In this document: piece by piece, positions 50,101 to 61,600 of the stretch
Layout of the letters: every line of letters begins with the position of its first letter
Position numbering within the stretch: the first letter of the stretch is position 1
Source: Manihot esculenta
Taxonomy: Eukaryota > Streptophyta > Magnoliopsida > Malpighiales > Euphorbiaceae
NCBI RefSeq assembly: GCF_001659605.2
Contig: NC_035175.2
Span: forward strand, 28,305,705 to 28,369,704
DNA length: 64,000 bases
Direction of reading: 5' to 3'
Program-made: the position numbers and the translations under genes
The notes under the pieces: model-generated
Databases searched by the model: none
Told to the model about the DNA's origin: nothing
What the model saw: only the letters and a program-made list of their open reading frames with translations

Positions 50101-52221
50101 AAAACTTTGTAGAAAAAACTTAAGATTAAATTTGTGTGCAAATGTACGCATATGATATGTTTTATTAGACTAAAAGTAGGTATCAAAATTATATTGGTTA
50201 GAATCTAATTGGGCAGCTTACAAAGAAAAATTTATAACTTAAGTTAAGAAGGTCAGAATTGGATTTAATATATCTTTTTAGAAAGCTAAAACATAAATAT
50301 ATAAGATTCATGAAAAAAGTTAGTCTAATTCTGCCTATAAGACACTTGGAAATGTGATACAATCTCAGACAGAAACAAACCTAAATCTAAATATTCACCT
50401 AAAAGGGATGACATGCTAACTTTTCCGCCAAATTACGCACATGCTAGCTTGGCATGCCTACTTTACACACATGCTAGCTTAATAAACTAAAACTTTACAC
50501 ACACGCTCTTAATGAAATAGCAATATATTCATGATTGAATATAGTTTATCACATACATATGCTTACTTATGAATGTATAATTCGACATGCTTGCTTGTTT
50601 CAATATGTTAAGCATCTAAAAGAATAATTTTAATACAAATAAATATTTAACATGTAAATATGCATTCTTTGCCCTAGTAAACCTCGGTAGGAGTCATAGA
50701 CAAAATACAAATATAGCATTATATATACAGTTTAAAAGTATTATGCCCTAATGGGCCACATAATATGATATTTTTGACACACCATGTGTCGCATAGTTTC
50801 TCAGTTTTTGAGCCATACAGGCACAACATTCGGCCCCTAGAAAATACAGTTTAGCACTTTGTGCTATACAGACATAGTTTTCCCTTATCTGGCTAGTTGA
50901 TTCTGTTAAGAGTTTATAGAGGTTAAGATTTAATTATATGACTTATTAATACCTTATAAGTGTGCATACAAGATGGTTACCATATTATGAATGACCTTAT
51001 ATATATACAATTGCATGACTTAATTTGCTCACTTTTCACCCACATATACCCAAAATTTTCACATATTTTTATAAAATGATTTTATTGTAACTGTCATATG
51101 TAATCATATTTATACTTTGTATGAATATATATTATTATTTACCGACTGAGTATAAGCTCGACGCATTGGACTTTTCCATGTGTAGATAATAGACAAAGAA
51201 AGTGAGAACAAGAAGTTTGGTTCTGCATCAGTATGGAGAATATCATCATAACCAGTTAATCTCAAATTTTGTATAGAGGTTGTTTATGCTTGGATGTATA
51301 TAAGTAGTCCACTAGGGGTCTGTAAATGAGTTTTGAAAATAGTAAAAATGTAAATCAATATGTTTACTGCTTTAACTTAATATGTTCCATTTATAGATTT
51401 AATAGTGTGAATTGAGTAAATATTGAGAATATATGACTGCTTCCTACAGGAATAATTGCTGATAAACAGGGAAGACTCTTACAGTTTCTCCATTTAAAGT
51501 TATTTTTGTGAATTAACATATTTTTAAATAAATTAAATAACAACTGGTAATGTAGAAGCTAATTTAAGTCTATATGAGCAATTGTATATAGGATAGCATG
51601 TGGCATCCTTTACTCAGCTATTTTATAGACGGGATAAGGGGTGTTACAGGCGACAAGCTCATCATAATGTGAATTATTTTTGTTATGACGCATTTATACA
51701 ATCATATGTTTTATTAAATTGCTTTTTGTTATATTTCTGCTCACTAGGCTCTAGTAGCTTATCCTTTTCCTCTCATCCTAGGTTTATAGGAATAGACTTA
51801 GTTCGGGAGATCAACAATATTCTATGGTATATCTCTTGAATAATAGTTTGTGGTGGGCATGTAATGTATTGTAGTTTAGAATTGTGCTTTGCCCAAATTT
51901 TCTTTTATGATTGCTTATTAATGATCTTATTATATAAAAAGTTTTAAGTTTAAGCTATGTTTGAACCAAACTTTGGTATGTTAATGACCATATTGGAGCA
52001 TTTAATGAAGGCTCTAGCATGAGTTTATGTTTTTAGTTATATATGTATGAACATACCGTGTTTTGGTTCATGTTATGCAAATGTTAATGTGCATTTTAAA
52101 ATCATCTCTTAGGATTATATCAGATATAATAGAATGTATAGTAGGCTTGCTACGGGCTCCGTCGATCTTAAGTCGATATGAACCCTAATGCCGTTAGTAG
52201 ATTAGTTTTCAGGTCATTACA
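47140..52221 (+). mobile_element. Solo LTR F of the same chromovirus family, split by element G
   Basis: Starts TGTAATTTTCAGCTAAACTC (compare TGTAATACCCGGCTAGACCC) and ends GGTCATTACA, with CTACT (47135-47139) and CTCCT (52222-52226) as a four-of-five target duplication in the gag of E. Without G it is about 1960 bp, a single LTR. Matching marks include AAGAGGTAAG (47571), decayed palindromes (CGACCGCCGAA at 47878), the CTCACTAGGCTCTAGTAGCT block (51738) and GGCTTGCTACGGGCTCC near the end (52143). No internal domain is present, so it arose by recombination between two LTRs. Confidence 0.8.
48531..51648 (+). mobile_element. Element G: 3.1-kb solo LTR inserted in LTR F
   Basis: LTR F breaks after GGGTTACTAGTGA (48530) and resumes with GGCGACAAGCTC (51649), matching GGGTTATTGGTGACAAGTCC in D. 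The insert starts TGTCAGATTC and ends GGGGTGTTACA, LTR-type TG..CA ends; the ending resembles long chromoviral LTRs. Flanking AGTGA / GGCGA match at only three of five bases, as expected for an old insertion. No protein-coding frame. It could also be an unrecognised non-autonomous element. Confidence 0.6.
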
Positions 52222-52226
52222 CTCCT

Positions 52227-52848
52227 TATACTTATGAGCATCCAACTTCAGGTAACCTGTCATCTACCTTGCTCCTTGCTGATGGGTTAGATCTAGGTGG
52301 TTAGGTTTCAGGAATTACTGGTTTTGCTGGGGCAGGAGGAGGCGGTGCTACACTCCCTGGGTTAGGGTTTGCTGGATTCTAGTAATATGGTGGAGTGAGT
52401 ACATGGGATAGGGTGCGTATGATAAGTAGTATGGAGGGTAAGGCATGTATGAGGGGTAAGGGTGATAGCTAGAGTAATCTGATGAACCTCCCATTAGATA
52501 CCCTAATCCCTATGAGTAAAATAAGTACTGAGGTGGATAAGCTGATTCTGAGACTTGAGTACCTCTTGTTCATCCTTTAGACTCTCTCACACTTTCTCTT
52601 TCAAAACTCATATCTAAACTTCCATCTCTCCTCTGTTCATCACCTACTGATTCCCTGTCATCTGCAGACATCCTACCCAGATTTATCCTCCTTTTGTTTA
52701 CATCAAAAGACCTAGGGTCCCTTAATACTTCTCTCCCATTACTTTTGCTTGTCCATGCTCTTGATGGAGCAGCAGAGGAAAAGGCATTTATACCCTTATT
52801 TTTAGGTGGGGCACCGATCAATTGTGTCGATCAACATAAGCCACACAT
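52227..52848 (-). pseudogene. N-terminal gag of element E (minus strand)
   Basis: Starts at ATG 52848, followed within a few codons by a stop. The readable part (52821-52570) is LIGAPPKNKGINA... RDPRSFDVNKRR... DEQRRDGSLDMSFE, clearly homologous to the gag N-terminus of B, C and D. Further left come the Tyr/Pro-rich stretch and GSVAPPPPAP. The frame is lost before the gag core, and LTR F cuts it at 52226. Confidence 0.85.
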
Positions 52849-53097
52849 CCTTTTTTCTGAAAAAAAACATTAAACACATAAACTTTAGTATTATATGGTT
52901 AATGTGCATACACATAAACTCTCAACATACATATTGCATCATTAATGCATATGTGCATATTCATGACATTACACATAAGCATACATACATCAAGACAGGA
53001 CTCTACATCCTATTCCTAGTAGTCATGTATTTCACTAATTGTATTTGCCCTCTAACATCAATGAGCCCAACACTCTAGGCCCGGCCATGTAAACCTA

Positions 53098-53114
53098 GGA
53101 CTCTAATACTAATC
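53098..53114 (-). promoter_or_regulatory. Decayed primer-binding site of element E
   Basis: Minus strand GATTAGTATTAGAGTCC, corresponding to GAGTGGTATCAGAGCCC in C. Two to three substitutions, consistent with the age of E. Confidence 0.6.
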
Positions 53115-55835
53115 TATAATGACATGGAAATCGGGCCACTACTAGGGTTTGAGTTCAGAATGACTTAAAGTCGCCGAAGCCTATAGAAAGCTGATTATAC
53201 TTCCTGTTACATTTAATATAAACCCAACATGATCTTAAAAATATATATATATATATAAAACGTTATCATAACATGAATTAAACCCGATATATGCATACAT
53301 ACATAACTGTAAATATAAACCTACTCTAAAATCCTCATCAAATGCTCCACTATAGTCATCAATATACACCATTAATTTGATTCAAACATAACATGAACTT
53401 TAAAACTTTTACATACCAAGATCATTGACAAGGGATTCATAAAAGAAAAATTGGTAGGGGTGAGCAGTATTCGGTTCAAACCGAAAAAACTAACCGAAAT
53501 GAATTAATTTAAAAAATCATTTCGATTTTTTATTCATTCTGGTTCGGTTTGATTTTTAATTTTAAAAATTTCAATTATTTCAATTCGGTTTGATCTTGAT
53601 CAGAAAAAAATTGAAAAAACCGAACCGAACAGATTAGTGATAATAGTATATTATTTTCAATAATATAGATAGATTAAATCATATTAAGATTAAAATATTT
53701 AAATTAAATTTTAAAATACTAAAAATAAAATATAAAAAATAAAAAATTTATTAAAAATTCAAATCGATCAAATTGAACCAAATCGAATCGAATCAGAGCG
53801 GTTCAGTTCAATTCGGTTTCTGATCAAAATCAGTTTAGTTCGGGTTTTATAAATACCAAAATTTCTGTTTTTGGTTTATTCAGTTCGGTTCAGTTTTGAA
53901 CCGAACCGACCGATTGCTCACCCTTAAAAATCGGTGATACAAAACATATTATATCATGCTTGAGGGCAAGTTGGTCATAAAAAATCCATCTACAACAACA
54001 ATTAAATATGCAATGTATCATATTCATGAATCTAATGTACAACAATCTATTTAGTTATACATAGCATTCGTGATGCATGAGCATGCTTAAAATATTTCAT
54101 TCGATTAAAATAAAAGTTTAATTTAGTTCTACTATCTCTTGCAAATGCAACCTTGCTCTGAAGCAGTTACGTCACTATTGGTCTCTACGTCTCCCAAGTT
54201 TGATTCTACACAGACAGATCCAAATAAGGGATCAAGCATAACTTTTATAACTCTTAAAACTACTCCAAGACACCCCTAAAAGCATAGCAGAAATACGTAG
54301 AAAATGGACTAGAAATAGTTGTATAGGGGACTTTCGGTAGCAGGTTCGACAGTCTAAAGTCTCTCACAAACCCGAAAGTTACTAATTTTAGAGGCACTTG
54401 TGGTGGCCAAACCCGATTCTGTTTCCCTTCATGAGCCTTCCAATCTCACCCATATAGCCATACCAAGCTCAAACCAACAACCAACAACTTCAGAATCCTT
54501 AACCACATCAAACGACATAAGAAAATTTATTATGCAACCTAAGACAAGATTAAAACAAAGGCTTTTATCATACATAAATCTTTTTATCCAAACCTTGAAC
54601 AACAAGACTAGCATGCAACGAAAGGTCAGTTCTAAGAAACATGCAATCTTGAATGAATTTAGTAGGTAAAGAATAAGTTCTCAAAAGACATATAACTTAC
54701 CTCTTGGAGGACCAAACCAGCAACATCAAAAATGAGGAGGAAGAATTATTGAGGAGAACTTTAAATCTTGTCAAACTTGAATTTAAAACTTGCAATACTT
54801 CAATCTGAGCATAAAATCTTTACAATTAGTTTTTTTTTTTTTCACAAGGAATAACAAAAACTTTGAAGAGGAAGGTAAAATCCTTACCTCTGCCCTAAAT
54901 GAGGAGAGTTTTCTCCTAGTTTTGGGTCTAAGGATCTATTTATAGGTGGGTTGATCAGCTAATGTTCGACAGCCAACTTGGGAGGTTCAACGGCCGAACA
55001 TTAAATCTTGAAAAAACTTTCTTTTTTCAGAATACATTTTCAAAGTACTTAAAATTCATTTTATAGAAATCTATTTTACCCTTTTAAAATTTTCAGTCCC
55101 GAAATTCTGGATTTCAACGGAGATTCTGACGGAAATTTGAAATTTTGATACTGGAGTTTAGTCATGTATTACATCAAACGACATAAGAAAATTTATCATG
55201 CAATCTAAGACAAGATTAAAACAAAGGCTTTTATCATACATAAGTCTTTTTATCCAAACCTTGAACAACAAGACTAGCATGCAACAAAAGGTCAGTTCTA
55301 AGAAACATGCAATCTAGAATGAATTTAGTAGGTAAAGAATAAGTTCTCAAAAGACATATAACTTACCTTTTGGAGGACCAACCAGCAACATCAAAAATGA
55401 GGAGGAAGAATTATTGAGGAGAACTTTAAATCTTGTCAAACTTGAATTTAAAACTTGCAATACTTCAATATGAGCATAAACTCTTTACAATTATTTTTTT
55501 TTCACAAGGAATAACAAAAACTTTGAAGAGGAAGGTAAAATCCTTACCTCTGCCCTAAATAAGGAGAGTTTTCTCCTAGTTTTGGGTCTAAGGATCTATT
55601 TATAGGTGGGTTGATCAGCTAATGTTCAGCAGCCAAACTTGGGAGGTTCAACGGCCGAAACATTAAATCTTGAAAAAACTTTCTTTTTTCAGAATACATT
55701 TTCAAATTACTTAAAATTCATTTTATAGAAATCTATTTTACCCTTTTAAAATTTTCAGTCCCGAGATTCTGGATTTCAACGGAGATTCTGACGGGAATTT
55801 GAAATTTTGATACTGGAGTTTAGTCATGTATTACA
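53115..55835 (-). repeat. 5' LTR of element E, with MITE insertion and 666-bp tandem duplication
   Basis: Minus-strand LTR ending ..CATTATA at 53115 (CGTTACA in C). GGCTTCGGCGACTTTAAGTC near 53170 matches the distal LTR of D. The promoter-side 666 bp are present twice: 54505-55170 and 55171-55835, both beginning (minus strand) TGTAATACATGACTAAACTC. A hAT MITE sits at 53455-53926. Confidence 0.8.
53455..53926. mobile_element. Intact hAT-type MITE, 472 bp
   Basis: Terminal inverted repeats TAGGGGTGAGCA and TGCTCACCCTTA, with an 8-bp target duplication AAAATTGG (53447-53454) / AAAATCGG (53927-53934), one mismatch. The interior is rich in CGGTTCGGTTT- and AACCGAAC-type motifs in both orientations. 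It lies in the LTR of element E. An 8-bp duplication and this terminus are typical of hAT elements. Confidence 0.88.
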
Positions 55836-56300
55836 TTGAACTAGAAGATTTGCTTTGGACTTTTTCACTTGATTTGTACCTTCGTAAATCACCTCAAGTT
55901 TGTCCCAACTTCTTTAGCAGATATACAATTTGAAACATTAATATACTCAGTTACATCAAATGCATAATGAAGTATATTCAAAACTTTAGCATTAGCAAAA
56001 ATTTTCTTCTTGTCGAAATTATTATATTCTTCTTCTGTCACTTCTCTGGCTCCATTAGCAACTAGAGGAATTTAAGGACCTTTAATAATTCTTTATCAAA
56101 CCTCCATGTCAACAAATTGAATAAAATTTTTAATTCTAACTTCCAGAAAAGAATAATTAGTATCATTAAAAGGAGGTGGTTGTATGATAGAGTAACCTTC
56201 CTCTAGAGGTGCAAGGATGCCAACTATGTTAGAAAGGCCAACCGTTTAAGATCTCAATAAGATATTTGAACCTAAAGTAAAAGAGCGAAATTTCGATACC
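55836..56300 (-). pseudogene. Ty1/copia gag fragment (UBN2 type), cut by element E
   Basis: In shifting minus-strand frames one reads PPPFNDTNYSFLEVRIKNFI, VTEEEYNNFDKKK..ANAKVLNILHYA, SAKEVGTNL and YEGTNQVKKSKANLL, the hallmarks of plant copia gag proteins. The match starts about 100 bp inside the LTR and stops at 55836, exactly where the LTR of E begins. The remainder is not found on the other side of E, whose far end is deleted. Confidence 0.75.
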
Positions 56301-56306
56301 AATTAA

Positions 56307-57130
56307 TTGTCCTAAATTTAGTGACTAAGAAACGATAATTGTTCACTTTAACTAATTTTTCAAGTCTTGCTGGAAACTTAATAAAAAATTTTGGTTGTCT
56401 ACCCTATTTAGATATTTGAAAATGATTAAAACATAGGGATAAAAATTATTTTAAAAACGTTTGAGTAATGGCAGCAACTTGAACTTGATGACCCCAAAAC
56501 AAAGTGCATTGATAAATATTAAAATCAGCTAGCAATTTAGTTCTAAAAATTCTCAACAATATTTCTACACAAATTAGTATTTCAAATTTCAAAGTAAATA
56601 GAGAATGCTAAAACAAAAAAAAAAAAAAAAAAAAAAAGAAAGAAGAAGATCAAATAGAGAATTTTTACAATGATTCGGCTAAATAAACCTACATCCACTA
56701 TCTCAAAATTTTTCTGAGTTTTTAATCCACTATATCTATTTCGTACTGGCAAGAGAATAACTTTTTATAATCATCAAACTTTCTAAGAGCTTGCAGACCT
56801 TTACAAATTTTAATCTCCTTTCAAACTTCCCACCAAATTTCAATACGTGCTTAAAAATCTATTCTAAATGAATCCACTTACTTGAATAATTATATATAGG
56901 CTTTGGTAGAAATTACTCACTTTCAGCATTCACAGAATTACAAACAGAAAAGACTATTAAGAAGAGTGAGAGAATGATTTGCCAATAGATAGCTCAAAGA
57001 TTGAATGAAAGCTTTAAACATGACCGAGAACACTATTAAAATATCAACACTTCTATTCAGTTTAAAAAAGTGCAATAAACTCTTATATACATGTGTTTGA
57101 AAGCTTTAACTTTCAGCAAAAAAAAAAAAA
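56307..57130 (-). repeat. Ty1/copia LTR (minus strand), upstream boundary uncertain
   Basis: Minus strand contains GTGGATGTAGGTTTATTTAG then CCGAATCATTGTAAAAATTC, a recurrent segment of plant copia LTRs. It ends ..TTTAGGACA at 56307, followed by TGGTATCGAAATTTCG as a primer-site-like sequence. A run of about 27 A lies at 56611-56637. The outer end (near 57100-57130) was not defined. Confidence 0.55.
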
Positions 57131-58446
57131 ATAGGCAGTGATAATAAAATTTTAAAAAAACTAGTCATTATTGCATTGAAAGCTGTGCAGGCTAGATAAG
57201 CTAGACACATATATCGAAATTAATTATTTAAAAATAAAATAGAGAAAAATTTAATATTTAAATTTAAAAATTAGATGTACGATTCTAATATTTAGAAATT
57301 ATAGACGATAAATCAGATGTCTAATCTCAGTCTATTTTAAACACTTGCTTAAAAAGTCTCAACACTTTGAAATTTGATACAACCATTTTGAAACTTTCAA
57401 AATAATTTGTATAAAACATCTTTGCATATCAACCTCACTCGATTTTTTACCTTAACAAATTTATTCCGAATTATCTTTCACTTTAATTCACCTTAAACAT
57501 TTTTGAAATTTTGAAAATAATTTGTATGAGACATCTTTGCATATCAATCTCACTTGAATTATATAAGAAGCCTCCTTTTCTACATAATTGAGTCTTTTAT
57601 AATTATTCAATATATTATTATTAAAATCAAACTCTTTCAAAATTTACGATTAGAATATATAATTATGTAAGTATAAAATAAATTATTATTTTTAAAAATT
57701 ATTATATTAATAGAATAAAGCTAATAGTATATGTATTTTACTGGTGGTTATTAATAATTAACTGATATATTGTAAATAATTTATATTTGCAATGGATTTA
57801 TAATGAATCAATTTATAAATAGTACTGATTAGTGCATTTAATGGAAAATTGAGTTGAGTTCATCGAAAAATTATTTTGTGATTATAAAATCATATTAGAT
57901 ATACATCTTCAATATTAACATCTTTCTTATCATTTATATTACCACGACATGCACAGCAACCCTTAGTCCCTTCATAACTTACGGCTGAATACATCCATGA
58001 AGACACAAACTCATGTGGCAAGATTTTGCTGCTCCTTTCTAAGTATTAGGCGCATTCAGGCTAATTTAGAGGTTATGTTTTAATCCACATCTTCAATTTT
58101 CAACAAGACCCCTAATCTTTAAAAAAGTTGCATAAAAATCCAACATTTTCAATAATGATACAAAAAGGTTGACCTTCAAAAGTCGTAAAAATCCATCTTT
58201 TTAAAAAACATTAGTCAGAGTAACGTCAATGGCCCGAGGGATTTCCACAACATTTCTAAAGATGATAGGTTTTGTGATAAATTAAAAACAAAAACTAAAC
58301 TCACAACAACCTCCAAAGTTATGGGTGGCTAGCATTAATGAACCTGTGCACTTGTAATGAGATGATGGCTCCCCATGCCTCATGCCTATTCTCTATTCCA
58401 AGCATAACCGCAAATCAAAATGCCTCGTATTTCACTCAGCTCGAAG
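57131..58446. other. Intergenic region with an imperfect direct repeat
   Basis: AT-rich, no gene seen. About 59 bp at 57389-57447 recur at 57502-57560 (shared core AATAATTTGTAT.A.ACATC then TTTGCATATCAA.CTCACT), period about 113 bp. The rest is unassigned and includes the 3' flank of the SKIP31-like gene. Confidence 0.5.
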
Positions 58447-58452
58447 TTTATT
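58447..58452 (-). terminator. Candidate polyadenylation signal of the SKIP31-like gene
   Basis: AATAAA on the minus strand, about 180 bp downstream of the stop codon. Plant signals are loose, so this is only a candidate. Confidence 0.35.
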
Positions 58453-58629
58453 GGGCATGCAAACTACCCTATAATTTACATAACTACAGTAAAAAAGAGT
58501 GCCCAACTGCTGCTCAGTTCGTACAAACAGTGCAATTGTAAACTTAATCAACTTAGAATTACTATATATGGCAAAGTTACGACATCTTTGATATTCTATG
58601 CATCCAAATTATGCAGGGCAAGATTTGGA

Positions 58630-61600
58630 TCAGCAAAACCTCAAACAAGCTTCTAGCTCCTTCTCATCATCGCAATTATATCCCAACGAGTAAGCTCGTG
58701 CTGCCATAAACAAACAACACAATGAGAGATACCTAGTACAATAATGTCAAGTACTTTGAATGCATGATATGAAAGTTTCTTCAATTACCAAAACGACCAG
58801 ATCCCATAAAAGGCTCTGCTTCCTCTGTTGCTGCGCCCTCCGCCTATAACAAGGCATACCAAGGATTACAAATGACTTGATAGCAGTGACTTTAACAATG
58901 ATAAAAAAATTTAAAAAAAACAAAAAAGCAAAAAGGAGATAGAAATTACTTGTGAACTTCAGAACTTAGATTATACAGAAGGTTAGATTAAAACCTCCTG
59001 CCACTTTACAATTAAGATATACTATACTTTCCTACAGGATGCAATAACAGAACATGTCCCACATTTCTGTAAAACAAATTAACTTACCGGGTATGGTTCC
59101 ATTTCATACGGTGACAGAAGTCTATCAAAACAAAGCCCAGAAATTGTGCACACCAAAAGCTCATTTACAGGGTTTATAACAACTTCTCTGCATGTTTCAT
59201 CGCACACTGAAAAAATGAAACAAAGATGAAACGTCATGTTATGCCCCAATGTCCCAATTTAAGAACACATTTGGACGTATTAAAGAAGTGTTTTCTACCA
59301 TGAACATTTCCAGTCTTCTCACAGACAAAAACATCCCCAATTTGGTGGTAAGAACACTTATCTCCAGAACAAGCATGGTCAGTGACCACGTTATCAGTCA
59401 GGCCTTTGCTTTTCTTCCATATAGACACCTGATCAGCAAGCGTCTTATCAAGAATTATCTGATCATCTTTCACCTTCACAAAAATAAGCAAGTAAATAAC
59501 AAACATACATATAATTAACACAACTTTCATTTTATAGTCAAATATCAAGTGCACAAAAAGAGTTAACAAATTGCAAATGCTTGTATCTAAATCTACTTCT
59601 AGGTGCTTGCATCACAGAGACCTCAAAACTTAACTAAGATGCTCAGAGTGACGTGTGACTTCTTAATCTAAAATCAATCAACGTAGGTAAGCTATGATAT
59701 CTTAATCTTCATTTAGGATATAATTTGGGATAAAAACTTCCATACTGGAATCATCTTAACAGAGAACAAAATTTGGTTTTAACAAGTTGAAGCTACGAAG
59801 GAGCACTAGAGATAGCCATGGTCAGTTCGATTCTGAACTGTAGAAATCAATAAACTGAAAAGTAAAATTATAAAAAAGAACCAAACTGATGTTATGAAGA
59901 GAATGAAACCGACTATTACAGCTCGGCTAGGCTTTTCTGTTTCAAAATTTCTCTTACTTTCCAGAGATTTTCTCATTTGGTTGCAGTTTCTCTCAAGGCG
60001 AACAGGAAAATCATGTTCTTTTATCTCATTTTCTTGCATTTTATCTTATCTCAAGCAAAAGAACACAATAATAACTATAAATAAATAAAATAAAATACAT
60101 ACCATTAATATTATAACAGAAATACAAAAATAATAAAAACAATCAACACAATACAAATCACTGAGAAATACAAATAATAAACCCAAAGAAAACAGAGGCT
60201 TTCAACAAGCATGCAAGACCACATTGAAGCCATGAGCAAAAGAGAGCACAAACATGATTATTTGCAACTCCAATAAGAGTGGACGAGAACTGATACAACA
60301 GGTTGAAGAATCCCACTGATACATGTGACAAGAGAAGAGCACCGACTCTAATAGGGATGGTTAGAAATTGAAGATTCACCAAGATGGGAAGTTAGGTTTC
60401 AAAGGATGAAGGAGAAGAAGAAGAAGAAGAAGCGCACCAACATTAAACTGAGAAGGAGGGGTTCAGATTTGGTTGGAAACAGAATATTCAAAGGACTGGA
60501 AGGAGAAGTTCAGATTCGCTGGGCCACTTGGTTGGATTATAGGTGCTACTACTGAAAGTGAAAGGAAGATGGAACCGAGTGAAAAATAGGAAGGCTTCTA
60601 TTGGATTGTGGATTGCAGGCATACACATAACCTGATATTGAAGCAGGAACAGGATCTGATACCATGTTGATTTTTTTTCCGGTAAGAAAAGAAGAGAAGC
60701 GAAGGAATGGAAGAGATGGGAAATAACCAAAAGGGCTACATTTTTATTCAATTGTATCTTTTCTTGTATAATACATAGTGCGATTTATAATGAAATTACC
60801 AAGATATACATTCTTAAATTTAGGAAGACATATCCCGCCAATCAAAGAGATACTTAATCCCTAAATCTAAGGAGTAATCTTCTTCTTAATTTAAGGAGAA
60901 TATCATCTATGATTTAGGAGTAATCTTCTTAATTTGAGGAGAATATCACCTATTCTAGCCTGAGTTCTTATTGAATCCAAAGATAAACACATATGTAACA
61001 CAAATAATAAAAACCAGCAGTAAAAAAGTGATCCAAAATCATCTTCAGAGCACTGCAACAGGTCCAGCAATTAATCAGGCTTACCAACACCCTCAAGTTG
61101 CAGAAACAGACTTGGCTAGGCTCCCTTTTACTCACTAAAAGTTGGGATAAAAGAACTGATTTTTTAGAATTGAAAATTTAGTGAGGAAATGAGAGATTAG
61201 GGACTCAAACCCATAATAAGGAAAATAGCATTTGGGAGTCAGATCCATAGCTTTAGAAAGAAGAAAACAGAGTAGGGACTTTAACCCTTGCTCTATGAAG
61301 GATAAAACTAAAAGACTAGTACATTTTGCGTATGGTTGTCCCCACACTCCATCCTTTAGCAGTGGACAGTTCTTTTAGACTACCCTAGTACATTTTGCGT
61401 ATGGTTGTCCCCACACTCCATCCTTTAGCAGTGGACAGTTCTTTTAGACTACATTAGGTAGTAAATTCTCACACTTCACAAGATTACTGAAAAATTGTGT
61501 TGTTTGTATATAATATTTATTAAGCATGCATGCTATGGATGTTGATATGTTGTGGCTCTGGATGCATTTGTGGGCAGGTCCTATGATTGCCACTAGAACA

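Larger units (their letters stand above)
34192..55835 (-). mobile_element. Element E: old minus-strand chromovirus, 3' end missing, with nested D, F and G
   Basis: Same family as B-D but in the opposite orientation and much decayed. Reading right to left: 5' LTR 55835-53115 (with a MITE and a tandem duplication), primer-binding-site remnant, gag, protease, RT, RNase H, then the start of integrase, which stops matching after the zinc-region motif AHNAKYSVH at about 34192. Interrupted by LTR F (47140-52221) in gag and by element D (34685-44423) in RNase H. The rest of integrase and the 3' LTR are absent. Confidence 0.85.

Noticed and set aside
48531..51648. Element G as a protein-coding transposon or gene
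   Set aside because: Over 3.1 kb no frame longer than about 100 codons and no motif; the ends look like an LTR.
59806..60039. 77-codon minus-strand frame with a hydrophobic segment near the copia remnant
   Set aside because: No conserved motif, AT-rich, inside an intron; probably chance or decayed leader sequence.
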